Source of the DNA: a virus | Direction: 5' to 3' (one strand) | DNA: 32,295 nucleotides | Virus record (IMG/VR): IMGVR_UViG_3300030390_001841 | Location: 1-32,295 of that record | In this document: piece by piece, positions 21,577-28,690 of the stretch | How the letters are laid out: the number at the start of each line of letters is the position of its first letter | How positions within the stretch are numbered: the stretch's first letter is position 1 | Notes under the pieces: generated by a model | The model's input: only the letters and a program-made list of their open reading frames with translations | Databases searched by the model: none | What the model was told of the DNA's origin: nothing | Position numbers and translations under genes: made by a program

Positions 21577-21944
21577 AAAACAAATTAGCACAGATAAGAT
21601 CTTTAAATACAGCTTTTCAAAATACTCGTAAAGATAAAGATGAAGACCGGAAAAAGAGAAAAGAAATTAATCCGACATATGATGGAAGACATCATCATGG
21701 CACCTTTAAAAAAGTAGAAGACGTGCAGGAAGATGCACCAGCTAATTCAATCAGTACTGGCGGACCAGTTGCTGGCCACGATAATATTCCGCTTGGTCAT
21801 AAAATGATGCGTAGAGTAAAAGAAGTTCCAGTAACTGATCGTAGATATAAACTCAATAGTTCAAAAGCTAATACTTTAAAGAAAAAATATAGAGGTAAAG
21901 AACTATTGTTAACTACATTTAAGAAACACGCATACGGCAAGTAA
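21573..21944 (+). CDS. Small basic virion-type protein, 123 aa
   Basis: Residues 1-45 are a basic helix (LAQIRSLNTAFQNTRKDKDE). A spacer follows, EDAPANSISTGGPVAGHDNI, a Gly/Ala/Pro-rich motif I recall from virion proteins of T4-like marine phages. The C-terminus, VPVTDRRYKLNSSKANTLKK and beyond, is basic. It overlaps the upstream nuclease by 4 bases (ATGA) and ends directly before the spanin gene. No catalytic feature is seen; it is likely structural. Confidence 0.6.
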   Translation: MKNKLAQIRSLNTAFQNTRKDKDEDRKKRKEINPTYDGRHHHGTFKKVEDVQEDAPANSISTGGPVAGHDNIPLGHKMMRRVKEVPVTDRRYKLNSSKANTLKKKYRGKELLLTTFKKHAYGK

Positions 21945-22454
21945 ATGCTTAAAATTTATATGATGATATTTGTAATCGGTTTAATAGGCTCTATAGGTTA
22001 TGGAGCCTATGCTACATGGAACCATATGCAAGCGAAAGTAGAAATATTAACAGCAAACAATGCTAAGCTTGAGGGTGCTGTACAGACTCAAAAAGATACT
22101 ATTGGCGCACTTGAGTCTGATATTCAAGCAGTTAACAATGAATTAAAAAGCGTTAATAAACAAATGACCCGTACACGCACGCGGAATAAAATACTTGCAA
22201 AGAAATTAGAAAGTCTAGATCTTGGGTTGCTTGGCGCTGAGAAGCCAGATGTAGTTGAAAGATTAATTAATAGGGGAACTGCTAATGCATTAAGATGTTT
22301 TGAATTAATGTCTGGCGCTCCATTAAGTGAAAAAGAAAGAGAAGCAGAAAATGGAAAAGCGTTTAATCGTGAATGCCCTTGGTTGTTTGATACTCTTGTT
22401 GACCCTGAACGGTTGCAGCAGCTTGAAAAGGCTTCCCGAAACAGTAGAGATTAA
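21945..22454 (+). CDS. Inner-membrane spanin (i-spanin, Rz-like), 169 aa
   Basis: One N-terminal signal-anchor helix (MLKIYMMIFVIGLIGSIGYG) is followed by a periplasmic coiled coil (about residues 30-95, KVEILTANNAKLEGAVQTQK onward) and a tail rich in LMSGAPLSEKERE and a Cys-Pro-Trp. This is the topology of Rz-type spanins, which with the outer-membrane partner fuse the two membranes in the last step of lysis. The partner gene begins inside this one in another frame (22351), the classic overlapped arrangement. Family detection is by topology and gene arrangement, not by sequence identity. Confidence 0.8.
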   Translation: MLKIYMMIFVIGLIGSIGYGAYATWNHMQAKVEILTANNAKLEGAVQTQKDTIGALESDIQAVNNELKSVNKQMTRTRTRNKILAKKLESLDLGLLGAEKPDVVERLINRGTANALRCFELMSGAPLSEKEREAENGKAFNRECPWLFDTLVDPERLQQLEKASRNSRD

Positions 22455-22755
22455 AACTAAACCAGTCGAAAGACCTGAACTTGTTTTACCGGAAGCAGAT
22501 CAAATTGATCAACGTGATATAACATGGGTTGCAATAACACCAAATAATCATGAAGAAGTTTTTGATGATCTAAAAAAGACAGGAGATGATCTAGTTTTAT
22601 TTGGATTAACTGGAGATGATTATGGAAAATTGGGTTTAAATATATCTGATATTCGAATGTATATAGGTCAACAACAAGCAATCATTCAGGCATATAAAAA
22701 TTATTATATTGAAAGCGAAAAAACCATGGATAAAGCAGTTACTATAGAGGAATAA
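22351..22755 (+). CDS. Outer-membrane spanin lipoprotein (o-spanin, Rz1-like), 134 aa
   Basis: The start ATG 22351 lies inside the i-spanin gene in the +1 frame; an in-frame GTG at 22327 is an alternative. The N-terminus MEKRLIVNALGCLILLLTLN is a lipoprotein signal with lipobox TLNGC followed by SS, so lipidation is expected at the Cys near residue 21. The mature protein is hydrophilic, with PERPELVLPEADQ, and rather long for an Rz1 (usually 40-100 aa). Together with the i-spanin it should form the periplasm-spanning complex. It ends 3 bases before the next gene. Confidence 0.78.
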   Translation: MEKRLIVNALGCLILLLTLNGCSSLKRLPETVEIKTKPVERPELVLPEADQIDQRDITWVAITPNNHEEVFDDLKKTGDDLVLFGLTGDDYGKLGLNISDIRMYIGQQQAIIQAYKNYYIESEKTMDKAVTIEE

Positions 22756-22758
22756 CGA

Positions 22759-23085
22759 ATGGAATACTTATGGATTTATACTAGTATCGCTGGAGCCCTT
22801 CTTGGCGCAGCATGTTTAGCTTATATAAGAGATACCAGAATAGGTTTATGGGGATATTCAAAATTTGATCAAGCATGTGACTATTTGCGTGATAGATATG
22901 GATGGACGTGGTTTGATCAAGATCCAGAAGCATGGAAAAAAGTAAATCCAAAAATTGCTGCTAAGATTCAAGAATTAGAAAATAGAATAAATGAGATGTC
23001 AAGAATTTCAGGTGATAATAGAAATATTAGCGGTAGAAAGAATTCCACAGTGTCGATACAACCTAAAGACTATTCTGACGCATAG
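22759..23085 (+). CDS. Membrane-anchored protein of unknown function, 108 aa
   Basis: An N-terminal hydrophobic helix (LWIYTSIAGALLGAACLAYI) is followed by a soluble region rich in Trp and acidic residues (WGYSKFDQACDYLRDRYGWT) and a coiled-coil segment (KIAAKIQELENRINEMSRIS). I recall this type beside spanins in marine T4-like phages, and its position suggests a role near lysis, for example as a holin-like or antiholin-like membrane protein. That role is inference; a single helix at the N-terminus is not diagnostic. It is the last gene before the regulatory gap at 23086-23324. Confidence 0.6.
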   Translation: MEYLWIYTSIAGALLGAACLAYIRDTRIGLWGYSKFDQACDYLRDRYGWTWFDQDPEAWKKVNPKIAAKIQELENRINEMSRISGDNRNISGRKNSTVSIQPKDYSDA

Positions 23086-23102
23086 CATACTATCCCCCCT
23101 GT

Positions 23103-23119
23103 TAAGAGATACTCTCTTA
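23103..23119 (+). other. AT-rich hairpin in the gap upstream of nrdB
   Basis: TAAGAGA, loop TAC, TCTCTTA: a perfect 7-bp stem with a tight loop, 17 bases past the preceding stop. It lacks a T-run, so it is only a possible weak terminator or RNA-stabilising element. Confidence 0.35.
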
Positions 23120-23199
23120 TTATATCAAGATATGGTATACTTGTACATATGTATATACTAAATATATTAATTTTTTTAAAAAGATATGCGCATTTTTCA

Positions 23200-23229
23200 T
23201 TGTACAAAATTTTAATACTGATATATAAT
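23200..23229 (+). promoter_or_regulatory. Promoter upstream of nrdB, TTGTAC-N18-TATAAT
   Basis: TTGTAC (23200-23205), within the palindrome TTGTACAA, lies 18 bp from a perfect TATAAT (23224-23229). A second TTGTAC (23141-23146) is 18 bp from TATTAA (23165-23170). Both sit in the 239-base gap before nrdB. The gap is otherwise AT-rich with no ORF. Confidence 0.7.
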
Positions 23230-23324
23230 AGTACCAATTAAAAAAGAAACTCACTCTCAATATAAACATTCGTAGCAAATAATATGTATTTGCTAGGGAA
23301 CTAAAGTACGCTTAGGAAAATAAT

Positions 23325-24296
23325 ATGTTATTTCAAGAACAAATCTCAAGAAAACCAGACTTATATCCATGGACAAAAGACTTTATTGAAGCTATATGGA
23401 AAGGATTTTGGACACCAGAAGAATTTAATTTTCGTTCGGATTATTCACAATTTAAAACAGATTTGAGTCCAGAAGAACGTGAGATTGTTGTTAAAACTAT
23501 GTCAGCGATCGGTCAAATTGAAATTGCAGTTAAATCATTTTGGGCTGATGTAGGTAATCACTTACCTCATCCATCGATTAAAGACTTAGGTTATGCTATG
23601 GCCAATTCAGAAGTCATTCATAATATGGCATATGAGAAAATTCTTGATGTTTTGCATCTGACTCATGTATTTGAAGAAAATCTAAATGAAAAAGTAATTA
23701 GAGGCCGTGTAGATTATTTACGCAAATATAATAATAAAGTCTATGCTGATGATAAAAAGCAATATATCTACTCAATTATGCTGTTTACGTTGTTTGTAGA
23801 GAATGTAAGTTTGTTTAGTCAGTTCTATATCATTATGCATATGAATCGTAATAAAGCAGTAATGAAAGATTGTGCGCAACAAGTACAATATACTCGAAAT
23901 GAAGAAATGCTACATGCTCAAGTTGGCATTAAGCTAATTAATACATTGCGTGAAGAGTATCCTGATTTGTTTGATGATGAATTAGAAGCCCGTGTAAGAG
24001 AAGAATGCATCGATGCTCTTAAAGCAGAAAGCAAAGTCATTGATTGGATTATGGGTGGATACCAAACTGATGGATTGTCAGCATCAATTCTCAAATCTTT
24101 TATTGCTAAAAGAATGGCTGATTCTTTAGATCAGATTGGATTTGACAATTCAGAGATTATATATAATCAAGACGAGATTGATCAAACATTTTGGTTTGAC
24201 GAAGAACTGCTAGGTGCTAATATGACAGATTTCTTTCAAAAGCGCCCGGTCGAATATGCAAAGGGACAAGGTATTACTGCTGATGATTTATTTTAA
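23325..24296 (+). CDS. nrdB: Class I ribonucleotide reductase beta subunit, 323 aa
   Basis: It provides the diiron-tyrosyl radical for ribonucleotide reduction to dNTPs and is paired with nrdA downstream. The ferritin-like ligand set is visible: Glu-66 (GQIEIAV) in the position that is Asp-84 in E. coli, Glu-96 and His-99 (SEVIHNMAY), Glu-159 (FVENVSLF), and Glu-194 and His-197 (RNEEMLHAQ). Tyr-103, seven residues after Glu-96, is in the radical position, so a tyrosyl-radical enzyme is expected. The C-terminal YAKGQGITADDLF tail fits the alpha-subunit docking peptide. TTAGGAAAATA precedes the start. Expression is probably from the promoters at 23141-23229. Confidence 0.92.
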   Translation: MLFQEQISRKPDLYPWTKDFIEAIWKGFWTPEEFNFRSDYSQFKTDLSPEEREIVVKTMSAIGQIEIAVKSFWADVGNHLPHPSIKDLGYAMANSEVIHNMAYEKILDVLHLTHVFEENLNEKVIRGRVDYLRKYNNKVYADDKKQYIYSIMLFTLFVENVSLFSQFYIIMHMNRNKAVMKDCAQQVQYTRNEEMLHAQVGIKLINTLREEYPDLFDDELEARVREECIDALKAESKVIDWIMGGYQTDGLSASILKSFIAKRMADSLDQIGFDNSEIIYNQDEIDQTFWFDEELLGANMTDFFQKRPVEYAKGQGITADDLF

Positions 24297-24307
24297 AGGA
24301 TTATATA

Positions 24308-25951
24308 ATGGGATTTGAATGGGCAAACGATGATTCACGGCTTTTCTTAAGCCGTGGATACATCGATGGAAATATGACAGTAGAAGAGCGTGTTCGCATG
24401 ATCGCTCAGACTGCAGAGACTATCCTCGATAAAGACGGCTTTGCTGATAAATTTTATGATTATATGAGTAGAGGATTTTATTCTCTCTCATCACCAGTTT
24501 GGTCTAATTTTGGTACAAAGAAAGGACTTCCTATTTCGTGCAACGGCGTATTCGTTAATGATAATATGGAATCGATTCTTATGAAGACCGCTGAGATTGG
24601 TATGCAAACTAAAATGGGTGCCGGTACTTCTGCATATTTTGGAGCTCTGCGCCAACGCGGAGAAGAAATTAAATCAGGCGGAACAGCCGACGGTCCAGTT
24701 CATTTTATGAATCTTGCTGAAACAACAGTTGATGTAGTTGCCCAAGGTAATGTCCGTAGAGGATCGTGTGCAGCATATCTTCCTATTGAGTCACCAGATA
24801 TTATGGAGTTTCTAGAATGCCGTGAAGAAGGTTCTTCAATTATTAATCTTTCACTTGGTGTTTGCATTTCAGACGAATGGATGGAATCTATGATTGCTGG
24901 TGATACAGAAAAGCGTACCGTGTGGGCACGGGTGCTTCGTAAGAGAAGAGAATCTGGTTATCCATATTTGTTTTTTAGCGATACTGTAAATAACAATAAG
25001 CCTCAAGTGTTAAAAGATCAAGATATTTCTATTTGGGCATCAAATCTTTGTTCTGAAATATGTTTGCCATCAAGCGAAGATTGGTCGTTTGTTTGTAATT
25101 TAGCGTCAATGAATTGTGCCACATTTGATGAATGGCAAGATACAGACGCAGTAGAAACTATGACTTGGTTCCTTGATGCGGTAATGGAAGAGTATATTGA
25201 AAAGACTGCTGATATTCCGTTTATGAAATCAGCACATGATTTCGCAGCGCATTGGAGAGCGTTAGGTCTTGGTCAATTAGGATGGCATACATATTTACAA
25301 TCTAAGAATATAGCATTTGAATCATTTGAAGCACATATGCTCACTATGAAAATTAGTAAGTTTATTGATGATAGGTCTCTTGAAGCATCAAAGGAGTTGG
25401 CTATTGAATATGGTGAACCTGCCGGTATGCTTGGTGTTGGTGAGCGTAATTTAACAAGAACTGCAATTGCCCCAACGACTTCTTCATCTTTTATTCTAGG
25501 TCAGGTATCACCGTCTATCGAACCGCTTGCTTCTAATTATTTCACTAAAGATTTAGCCAAGGGAAAGTTTACATACCGCAATCCACATCTTAAAGCAGTA
25601 TTGCATGATCACGGTAAAAACAATGAAGAGGTATGGGTGGATATTCTTAAGCATGGGGGATCAGTTCAACATTTAGATTTTCTTACTCAAAATGAAAAAG
25701 ATGTATTTAAAACTTTCAGTGAGATTACTCCGCTTTCTATCGTACAGCAAGCCGGCGGAAGACAGAAATATATCGATCAATCTCAATCATTAAATATTTT
25801 AATTCATCCAGATGTTTCGGCAAAGGATGTTAATGCGCTAATTATTGAAGGATGGAAGTTAGGCGTTAAGACATTTTACTATCAAAGGTCATCAAATCCA
25901 GCGCAAGAACTAGTTCGTGATATTATGAACTGTGCTAGTTGCGAAGCATAA
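24308..25951 (+). CDS. nrdA: Class I ribonucleotide reductase alpha subunit, short form, 547 aa
   Basis: This is the catalytic subunit. Active-site residues can all be read: Cys-78 (LPISCNG) and Cys-270 (LASMNC) as the redox pair, NLCSEICLP with Asn-246, the thiyl-radical Cys-248 and Glu-250, the double Tyr in TFYYQRSSN, and the C-terminal redox pair CASCEA. It lacks the N-terminal ATP-cone, so allosteric overall-activity control by dATP is probably absent, as is common in phage enzymes. At 547 aa it is much shorter than the E. coli protein (about 760). It starts 11 bases after nrdB. Confidence 0.92.
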   Translation: MGFEWANDDSRLFLSRGYIDGNMTVEERVRMIAQTAETILDKDGFADKFYDYMSRGFYSLSSPVWSNFGTKKGLPISCNGVFVNDNMESILMKTAEIGMQTKMGAGTSAYFGALRQRGEEIKSGGTADGPVHFMNLAETTVDVVAQGNVRRGSCAAYLPIESPDIMEFLECREEGSSIINLSLGVCISDEWMESMIAGDTEKRTVWARVLRKRRESGYPYLFFSDTVNNNKPQVLKDQDISIWASNLCSEICLPSSEDWSFVCNLASMNCATFDEWQDTDAVETMTWFLDAVMEEYIEKTADIPFMKSAHDFAAHWRALGLGQLGWHTYLQSKNIAFESFEAHMLTMKISKFIDDRSLEASKELAIEYGEPAGMLGVGERNLTRTAIAPTTSSSFILGQVSPSIEPLASNYFTKDLAKGKFTYRNPHLKAVLHDHGKNNEEVWVDILKHGGSVQHLDFLTQNEKDVFKTFSEITPLSIVQQAGGRQKYIDQSQSLNILIHPDVSAKDVNALIIEGWKLGVKTFYYQRSSNPAQELVRDIMNCASCEA

Positions 25952-25961
25952 GGAAGACTAT

Positions 25962-26099
25962 ATGCAACATTACTATATTGAATGTAACTATTGTGATGCA
26001 GAATCGCAAGTATCAACAGAAGATAAAGAGCCAGAATATTGCCCATGCTGTGGACACGAAGTAAATGCTCAATTACTAGATGCAGAGGATGACGATTAA
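25962..26099 (+). CDS. Zinc-ribbon micro-protein, 45 aa
   Basis: This 45-codon ORF starts 10 bases after nrdA with an AAGGAAG ribosome site. It has two CxxC pairs, IECNYCDAE and YCPCCGHE, the zinc-ribbon pattern, and an acidic tail (DAEDDD). Similar tiny ribbon proteins are common in phage early regions, and a role with the reductase is only suggested by position. The function is unknown. Confidence 0.6.
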   Translation: MQHYYIECNYCDAESQVSTEDKEPEYCPCCGHEVNAQLLDAEDDD

Positions 26100-26103
26100 T
26101 TTA

Positions 26104-26111
26104 TATAAATA
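26104..26111 (+). promoter_or_regulatory. T4-type late promoter TATAAATA
   Basis: A perfect match lies 27 bases before the TTG start at 26138, the same spacing as at 5257 and 19781. It would give late expression of the SegE-like and thermonuclease genes. Confidence 0.7.
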
Positions 26112-26137
26112 GTATTTTGTAATTAAGGAATACTATA

Positions 26138-26554
26138 TTGTGGTTATTTGAAAATAAAGAGTTTGATCCAGCTGATTCTCGTATTAATGACTTAGCTGGA
26201 TTTGTTTACTGTATAACTGACTTAACAAATAATAAAAAATATATTGGTAAAAAAACTTTATGGTCTATAAGAAGACTTAAACCTTTAAAGGGTAAAACTA
26301 GACGAAGAGTAAAAAAAGCTCAATCTGATTGGATGAGTTACTATGGCTCAAATGAAGAAGTTAAGTTGCTTGTAGAAAATGATGGAGAAAATAGATTTAA
26401 AAGAGAAATACTAAAGCTATGTAAGACAAAGGGTCTTATGAGCTATTATGAGGCAAAAGAACAATTTGATCGTGAAGTCCTTTTTAATGATGAATATTAC
26501 AATGAATTTATTGGATGCAAAATTCATTCAAAACATGTAAAAGGAAAAGAATAA
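26138..26554 (+). CDS. SegE-like GIY-YIG domain protein, 138 aa, TTG start
   Basis: GFVYCITDLTNNKKYIGKK holds a GIY-YIG-type core (VYCIT ... YIGKK). It is followed by GKTRRRVKKAQSDWMSYYGS, FKREILKLCKTKG, YYEAKEQFDREVLF and YYNEFIGCKIHSKHVKG. The same order occurs in the SegE-type proteins I know from T4-like cyanophages. The start TTG is preferred: AAGGA sits 8 bases upstream, and MWLF fits the usual N-terminus of homologues. The family is labelled a homing endonuclease-like nuclease, but it is widespread as an ordinary phage gene. It overlaps the next gene by one base (TAATG). Confidence 0.78.
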   Translation: MWLFENKEFDPADSRINDLAGFVYCITDLTNNKKYIGKKTLWSIRRLKPLKGKTRRRVKKAQSDWMSYYGSNEEVKLLVENDGENRFKREILKLCKTKGLMSYYEAKEQFDREVLFNDEYYNEFIGCKIHSKHVKGKE

Positions 26555-27006
26555 TGTACGAATATAAATGTACTATTAATAGAGTAGTTGACGGTGATAC
26601 CGTTGATGTAGACATCGATCTTGGATTTGGCATTGTATTAACTGATGAAAGAGTTCGTGTAATGGGTATTGATACACCTGAATCTCGTACCAGCGATAAA
26701 GTCGAAAAGGTTTTTGGTAAAGCAGCCAAAGCAAGACTTCAAGAACTTCTTGGAACTAAAGGCGTGTTAAAGACTGAAATCAATAAAGATGGTGAAGATA
26801 TGAAAGGTAAGTTTGGTAGAGTCCTTGGTGATTTTGTTGCGCCGGACGGACGTATGTGCACCGAGATCCTTATTGATGAAGGCCATGCTGTTCCATATCA
26901 CGGACAATCTAAAGCTGATGTTGAAGTTGGACATCTTGCTAATCGTCAAAGATTAATGCAAGAGGGCAAAGTTGACGTAAAATTAATTCAAGAATTATCT
27001 GAATAA
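26554..27006 (+). CDS. Staphylococcal nuclease-like (thermonuclease) protein, 150 aa
   Basis: I chose ATG 26554 because it overlaps the previous stop; the longer frame to 26515 runs into that gene. The OB-fold nuclease core is plain: NRVVDGDTVDVDID (9-22), RVRVMGIDTPESR (33-45) with catalytic Arg-35 and Glu-43, and KFGRVLGDFV with Arg-89. This is the Arg-Glu-Arg trio of staphylococcal nuclease at near-identical spacing. No signal peptide is present, so it acts in the cell, probably on host or leftover DNA/RNA. It is followed by a separate promoter for rnh. Confidence 0.88.
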   Translation: MYEYKCTINRVVDGDTVDVDIDLGFGIVLTDERVRVMGIDTPESRTSDKVEKVFGKAAKARLQELLGTKGVLKTEINKDGEDMKGKFGRVLGDFVAPDGRMCTEILIDEGHAVPYHGQSKADVEVGHLANRQRLMQEGKVDVKLIQELSE

Positions 27007-27010
27007 AGGG

Positions 27011-27039
27011 TTTACAATTGATTAATAGTATGTTATAAT
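27011..27039 (+). promoter_or_regulatory. Sigma-70-type promoter for rnh
   Basis: TTTACA (27011-27016) and TATAAT (27034-27039) are 17 bp apart, with TG one base before the -10 (extended). This is close to consensus and lies 26 bases before the RNase H start. Confidence 0.8.
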
Positions 27040-27064
27040 ACTTACATAATGAAAGGAATCCCAG

Positions 27065-27916
27065 ATGATTTTAATTGACTTCTCAGGTATCTCGATTGCT
27101 CCGGTAGCGATGGGTTTAGCTAATGCTGACGAAAATTTAATTCGACATATGATACTAAATAGCATTCGTATGTATCGTCAGAAGTTTAAAGATAAATACG
27201 GTGAAGTAGTAATTGTAGCAGATGCCGGCGGTAATTGGCGAAAAGACGTGTTTCCTGAATATAAAGGTAAACGTAAAGAGTCTAGAGAAAAGTCTAAAAT
27301 TGATTGGGATGAAGCATTTCGCTGTATTAGTTTAATTCGTGAAGAATTAAAAGAACATTTTCCATATAAGGTTATTCATCAGTGGGGATGTGAAGCTGAT
27401 GATGCTATTGCTGAAATTGTTAAGCACACTCAAGAGTTTGGTAATCATGAAGAAGTTATGATTGTGTCATCTGATAAAGATTTTAGACAATTACAAAAAT
27501 ACGGCAATGTTCGCCAGTATTCCACAGCTACAAAAAAGTTTATGGATGAGCCTAATCCTAGGCTTTATCTTGAAGAGCATATTCTTACTGGATGCGGTAC
27601 TGATGGTGTACCAAATGTTTTATCTGACGATAAAGTTTTTGTAGAAGGCAGACGTCAAGGTACTTTATCAGCAAAGAAAAAAGCTGCACTCCTAGAAGAT
27701 CCAAAATCATTAGGTGATGATGTTTATCGTAATTATCTTCGTAATAAAAAAATGATAGATCTAACAGAAAAATCAGAATGTCCTCAAAGTATTAAAGAAG
27801 AAATTATAAATACGTATATAGAACAAGATCAATGGGCAAACAAGTCTAAAGTATTCCCATATTTAGTATCTAAAAGATGTAGAATGTTAGTTGAAAACGT
27901 ACAGGAGTTTATATAA
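27065..27916 (+). CDS. rnh: T4-type RNase H (FEN-family 5' nuclease), 283 aa
   Basis: The enzyme removes RNA primers and short flaps from lagging-strand DNA. FEN-family acidic residues appear in order: Asp-5 (LIDFSG), Asp-53 (VADAGG), Glu-110/Asp-112/Asp-113 (WGCEADDAIAE), Asp-137 and Asp-139 (SSDKDFRQLQ), and Asp-180 (GTDGVPNVL). The arch (PEYKGKRKESREK) is basic. Length (283) is close to T4 RNase H (about 305). AAAGGAA precedes the ATG and the promoter is just upstream. The next gene starts 2 bases later. Confidence 0.9.
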   Translation: MILIDFSGISIAPVAMGLANADENLIRHMILNSIRMYRQKFKDKYGEVVIVADAGGNWRKDVFPEYKGKRKESREKSKIDWDEAFRCISLIREELKEHFPYKVIHQWGCEADDAIAEIVKHTQEFGNHEEVMIVSSDKDFRQLQKYGNVRQYSTATKKFMDEPNPRLYLEEHILTGCGTDGVPNVLSDDKVFVEGRRQGTLSAKKKAALLEDPKSLGDDVYRNYLRNKKMIDLTEKSECPQSIKEEIINTYIEQDQWANKSKVFPYLVSKRCRMLVENVQEFI

Positions 27917-27918
27917 TA

Positions 27919-28326
27919 ATGATAAGTGATGTAATTAATGATGCCTCAAAGGCAAGATCAAAAAAACAAAAGATTGAAATATTACGGAAGAACGAAACAT
28001 GGGCTCTAAAAGATATTCTTAGAGGAACTTATGACGAAAATGTTAAATGGAATATTCCTAATGGCCGGCCGCCATATAAAGAAAATCAGGGATATAACGC
28101 ACCATCTAATTTACTTAAAAAGCATAAAGAATTTGTTACTTTTGTTCAAGGACAATCAGGTGATTCTATGCGAAAAATTAGAAGAGAACAACTTTTTATT
28201 ACTTTGATTGAGTCGGTTCCACCGCCAGAATCAGAGTTAGTTATCGACATGATTAATAAAATACCAATTAAAGGAGTTACTAAAGCAGTAGTAAAAGAAG
28301 CCTTTCCAAATTTGATACAGAAATAA
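27919..28326 (+). CDS. Conserved-looking small phage protein, 135 aa
   Basis: This soluble, basic, helical protein lies 2 bases after rnh. Blocks such as KQKIEILRKNETWALKDILR, YDENVKWNIPNGRPPYKENQ and FITLIESVPPPESELVIDMI occur in my recollection of T4-like marine phage proteins of unknown function (possibly DUF6433), typically near rnh or other replication genes. There is no catalytic motif. A replication-associated role is inferred from position only. Confidence 0.6.
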   Translation: MISDVINDASKARSKKQKIEILRKNETWALKDILRGTYDENVKWNIPNGRPPYKENQGYNAPSNLLKKHKEFVTFVQGQSGDSMRKIRREQLFITLIESVPPPESELVIDMINKIPIKGVTKAVVKEAFPNLIQK

Positions 28327-28365
28327 ATATATAATGATTGGAAAATATACTTATAATTAGATTTA

Positions 28366-28402
28366 TAGACAGGCCTTCTTCGGAAGAGTCTGTCTTTTTT
28401 TT
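28366..28402 (+). terminator. Rho-independent terminator with UUCG loop
   Basis: AGACAG ... CTTC-TTCG-GAAG ... CTGTCT followed by eight T. It is a long stem with a stable cUUCGg tetraloop and a slightly imperfect centre. It closes the rnh unit, and the next small ORF starts just after. Confidence 0.88.
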
Positions 28403-28414
28403 AGGAGAACTAAA

Positions 28415-28585
28415 ATGGTTTTACATAACAATCAAATAGCAAAATTACAAAAAGATTCTACTGAGCTTAAAGCTTACGTAGAGGAAATAAAACAAAAGGG
28501 TGACCATTCTTTAGCTAAGAAACTAGAATCAAAAAAAGTATATTTAGATCAGAAGATATATGAATTAGAGGACATGGTAGCATAA
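28415..28585 (+). CDS. Coiled-coil micro-protein, 56 aa
   Basis: TTAGGAG is 8 bases upstream of the ATG and overlaps the end of the terminator T-run. The peptide is a charged helix (LQKDSTELKAYVEEIKQKGD onwards) with a heptad-like Leu/Ile pattern and an acidic end (YELEDMVA). There is no membrane segment or leader. It is flanked by two terminators and so may depend on read-through. The function is unknown. Confidence 0.55.
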   Translation: MVLHNNQIAKLQKDSTELKAYVEEIKQKGDHSLAKKLESKKVYLDQKIYELEDMVA

Positions 28586-28607
28586 TTCCTTACAAGAAAT
28601 AGTATAG

Positions 28608-28639
28608 AAAAAGGAGCAATTAGTTTTGTTCCTTTTTTT
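28608..28639 (+). terminator. Rho-independent terminator
   Basis: AAAAAGGAGCAA (28608-28619) pairs with TTGTTCCTTTTT (28626-28637) with one G-T wobble and a short loop, running into a T tract. The late promoter TATAAATA starts 5 bases later. Confidence 0.82.
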
Positions 28640-28644
28640 ATTTG

Positions 28645-28652
28645 TATAAATA
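28645..28652 (+). promoter_or_regulatory. T4-type late promoter TATAAATA
   Basis: A perfect match sits directly after a terminator and 39 bases before the ATG at 28691. It repeats the terminator-then-late-promoter arrangement seen at 5221-5264. Confidence 0.78.
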
Positions 28653-28690
28653 TAGTAAAATGGTTTAGCAAATTATCGAATGGGGTAGAT

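Noticed and set aside
27805-27812. TATAAATA inside rnh
   Set aside because: Same reason: in-gene AT-rich match with no start close downstream.
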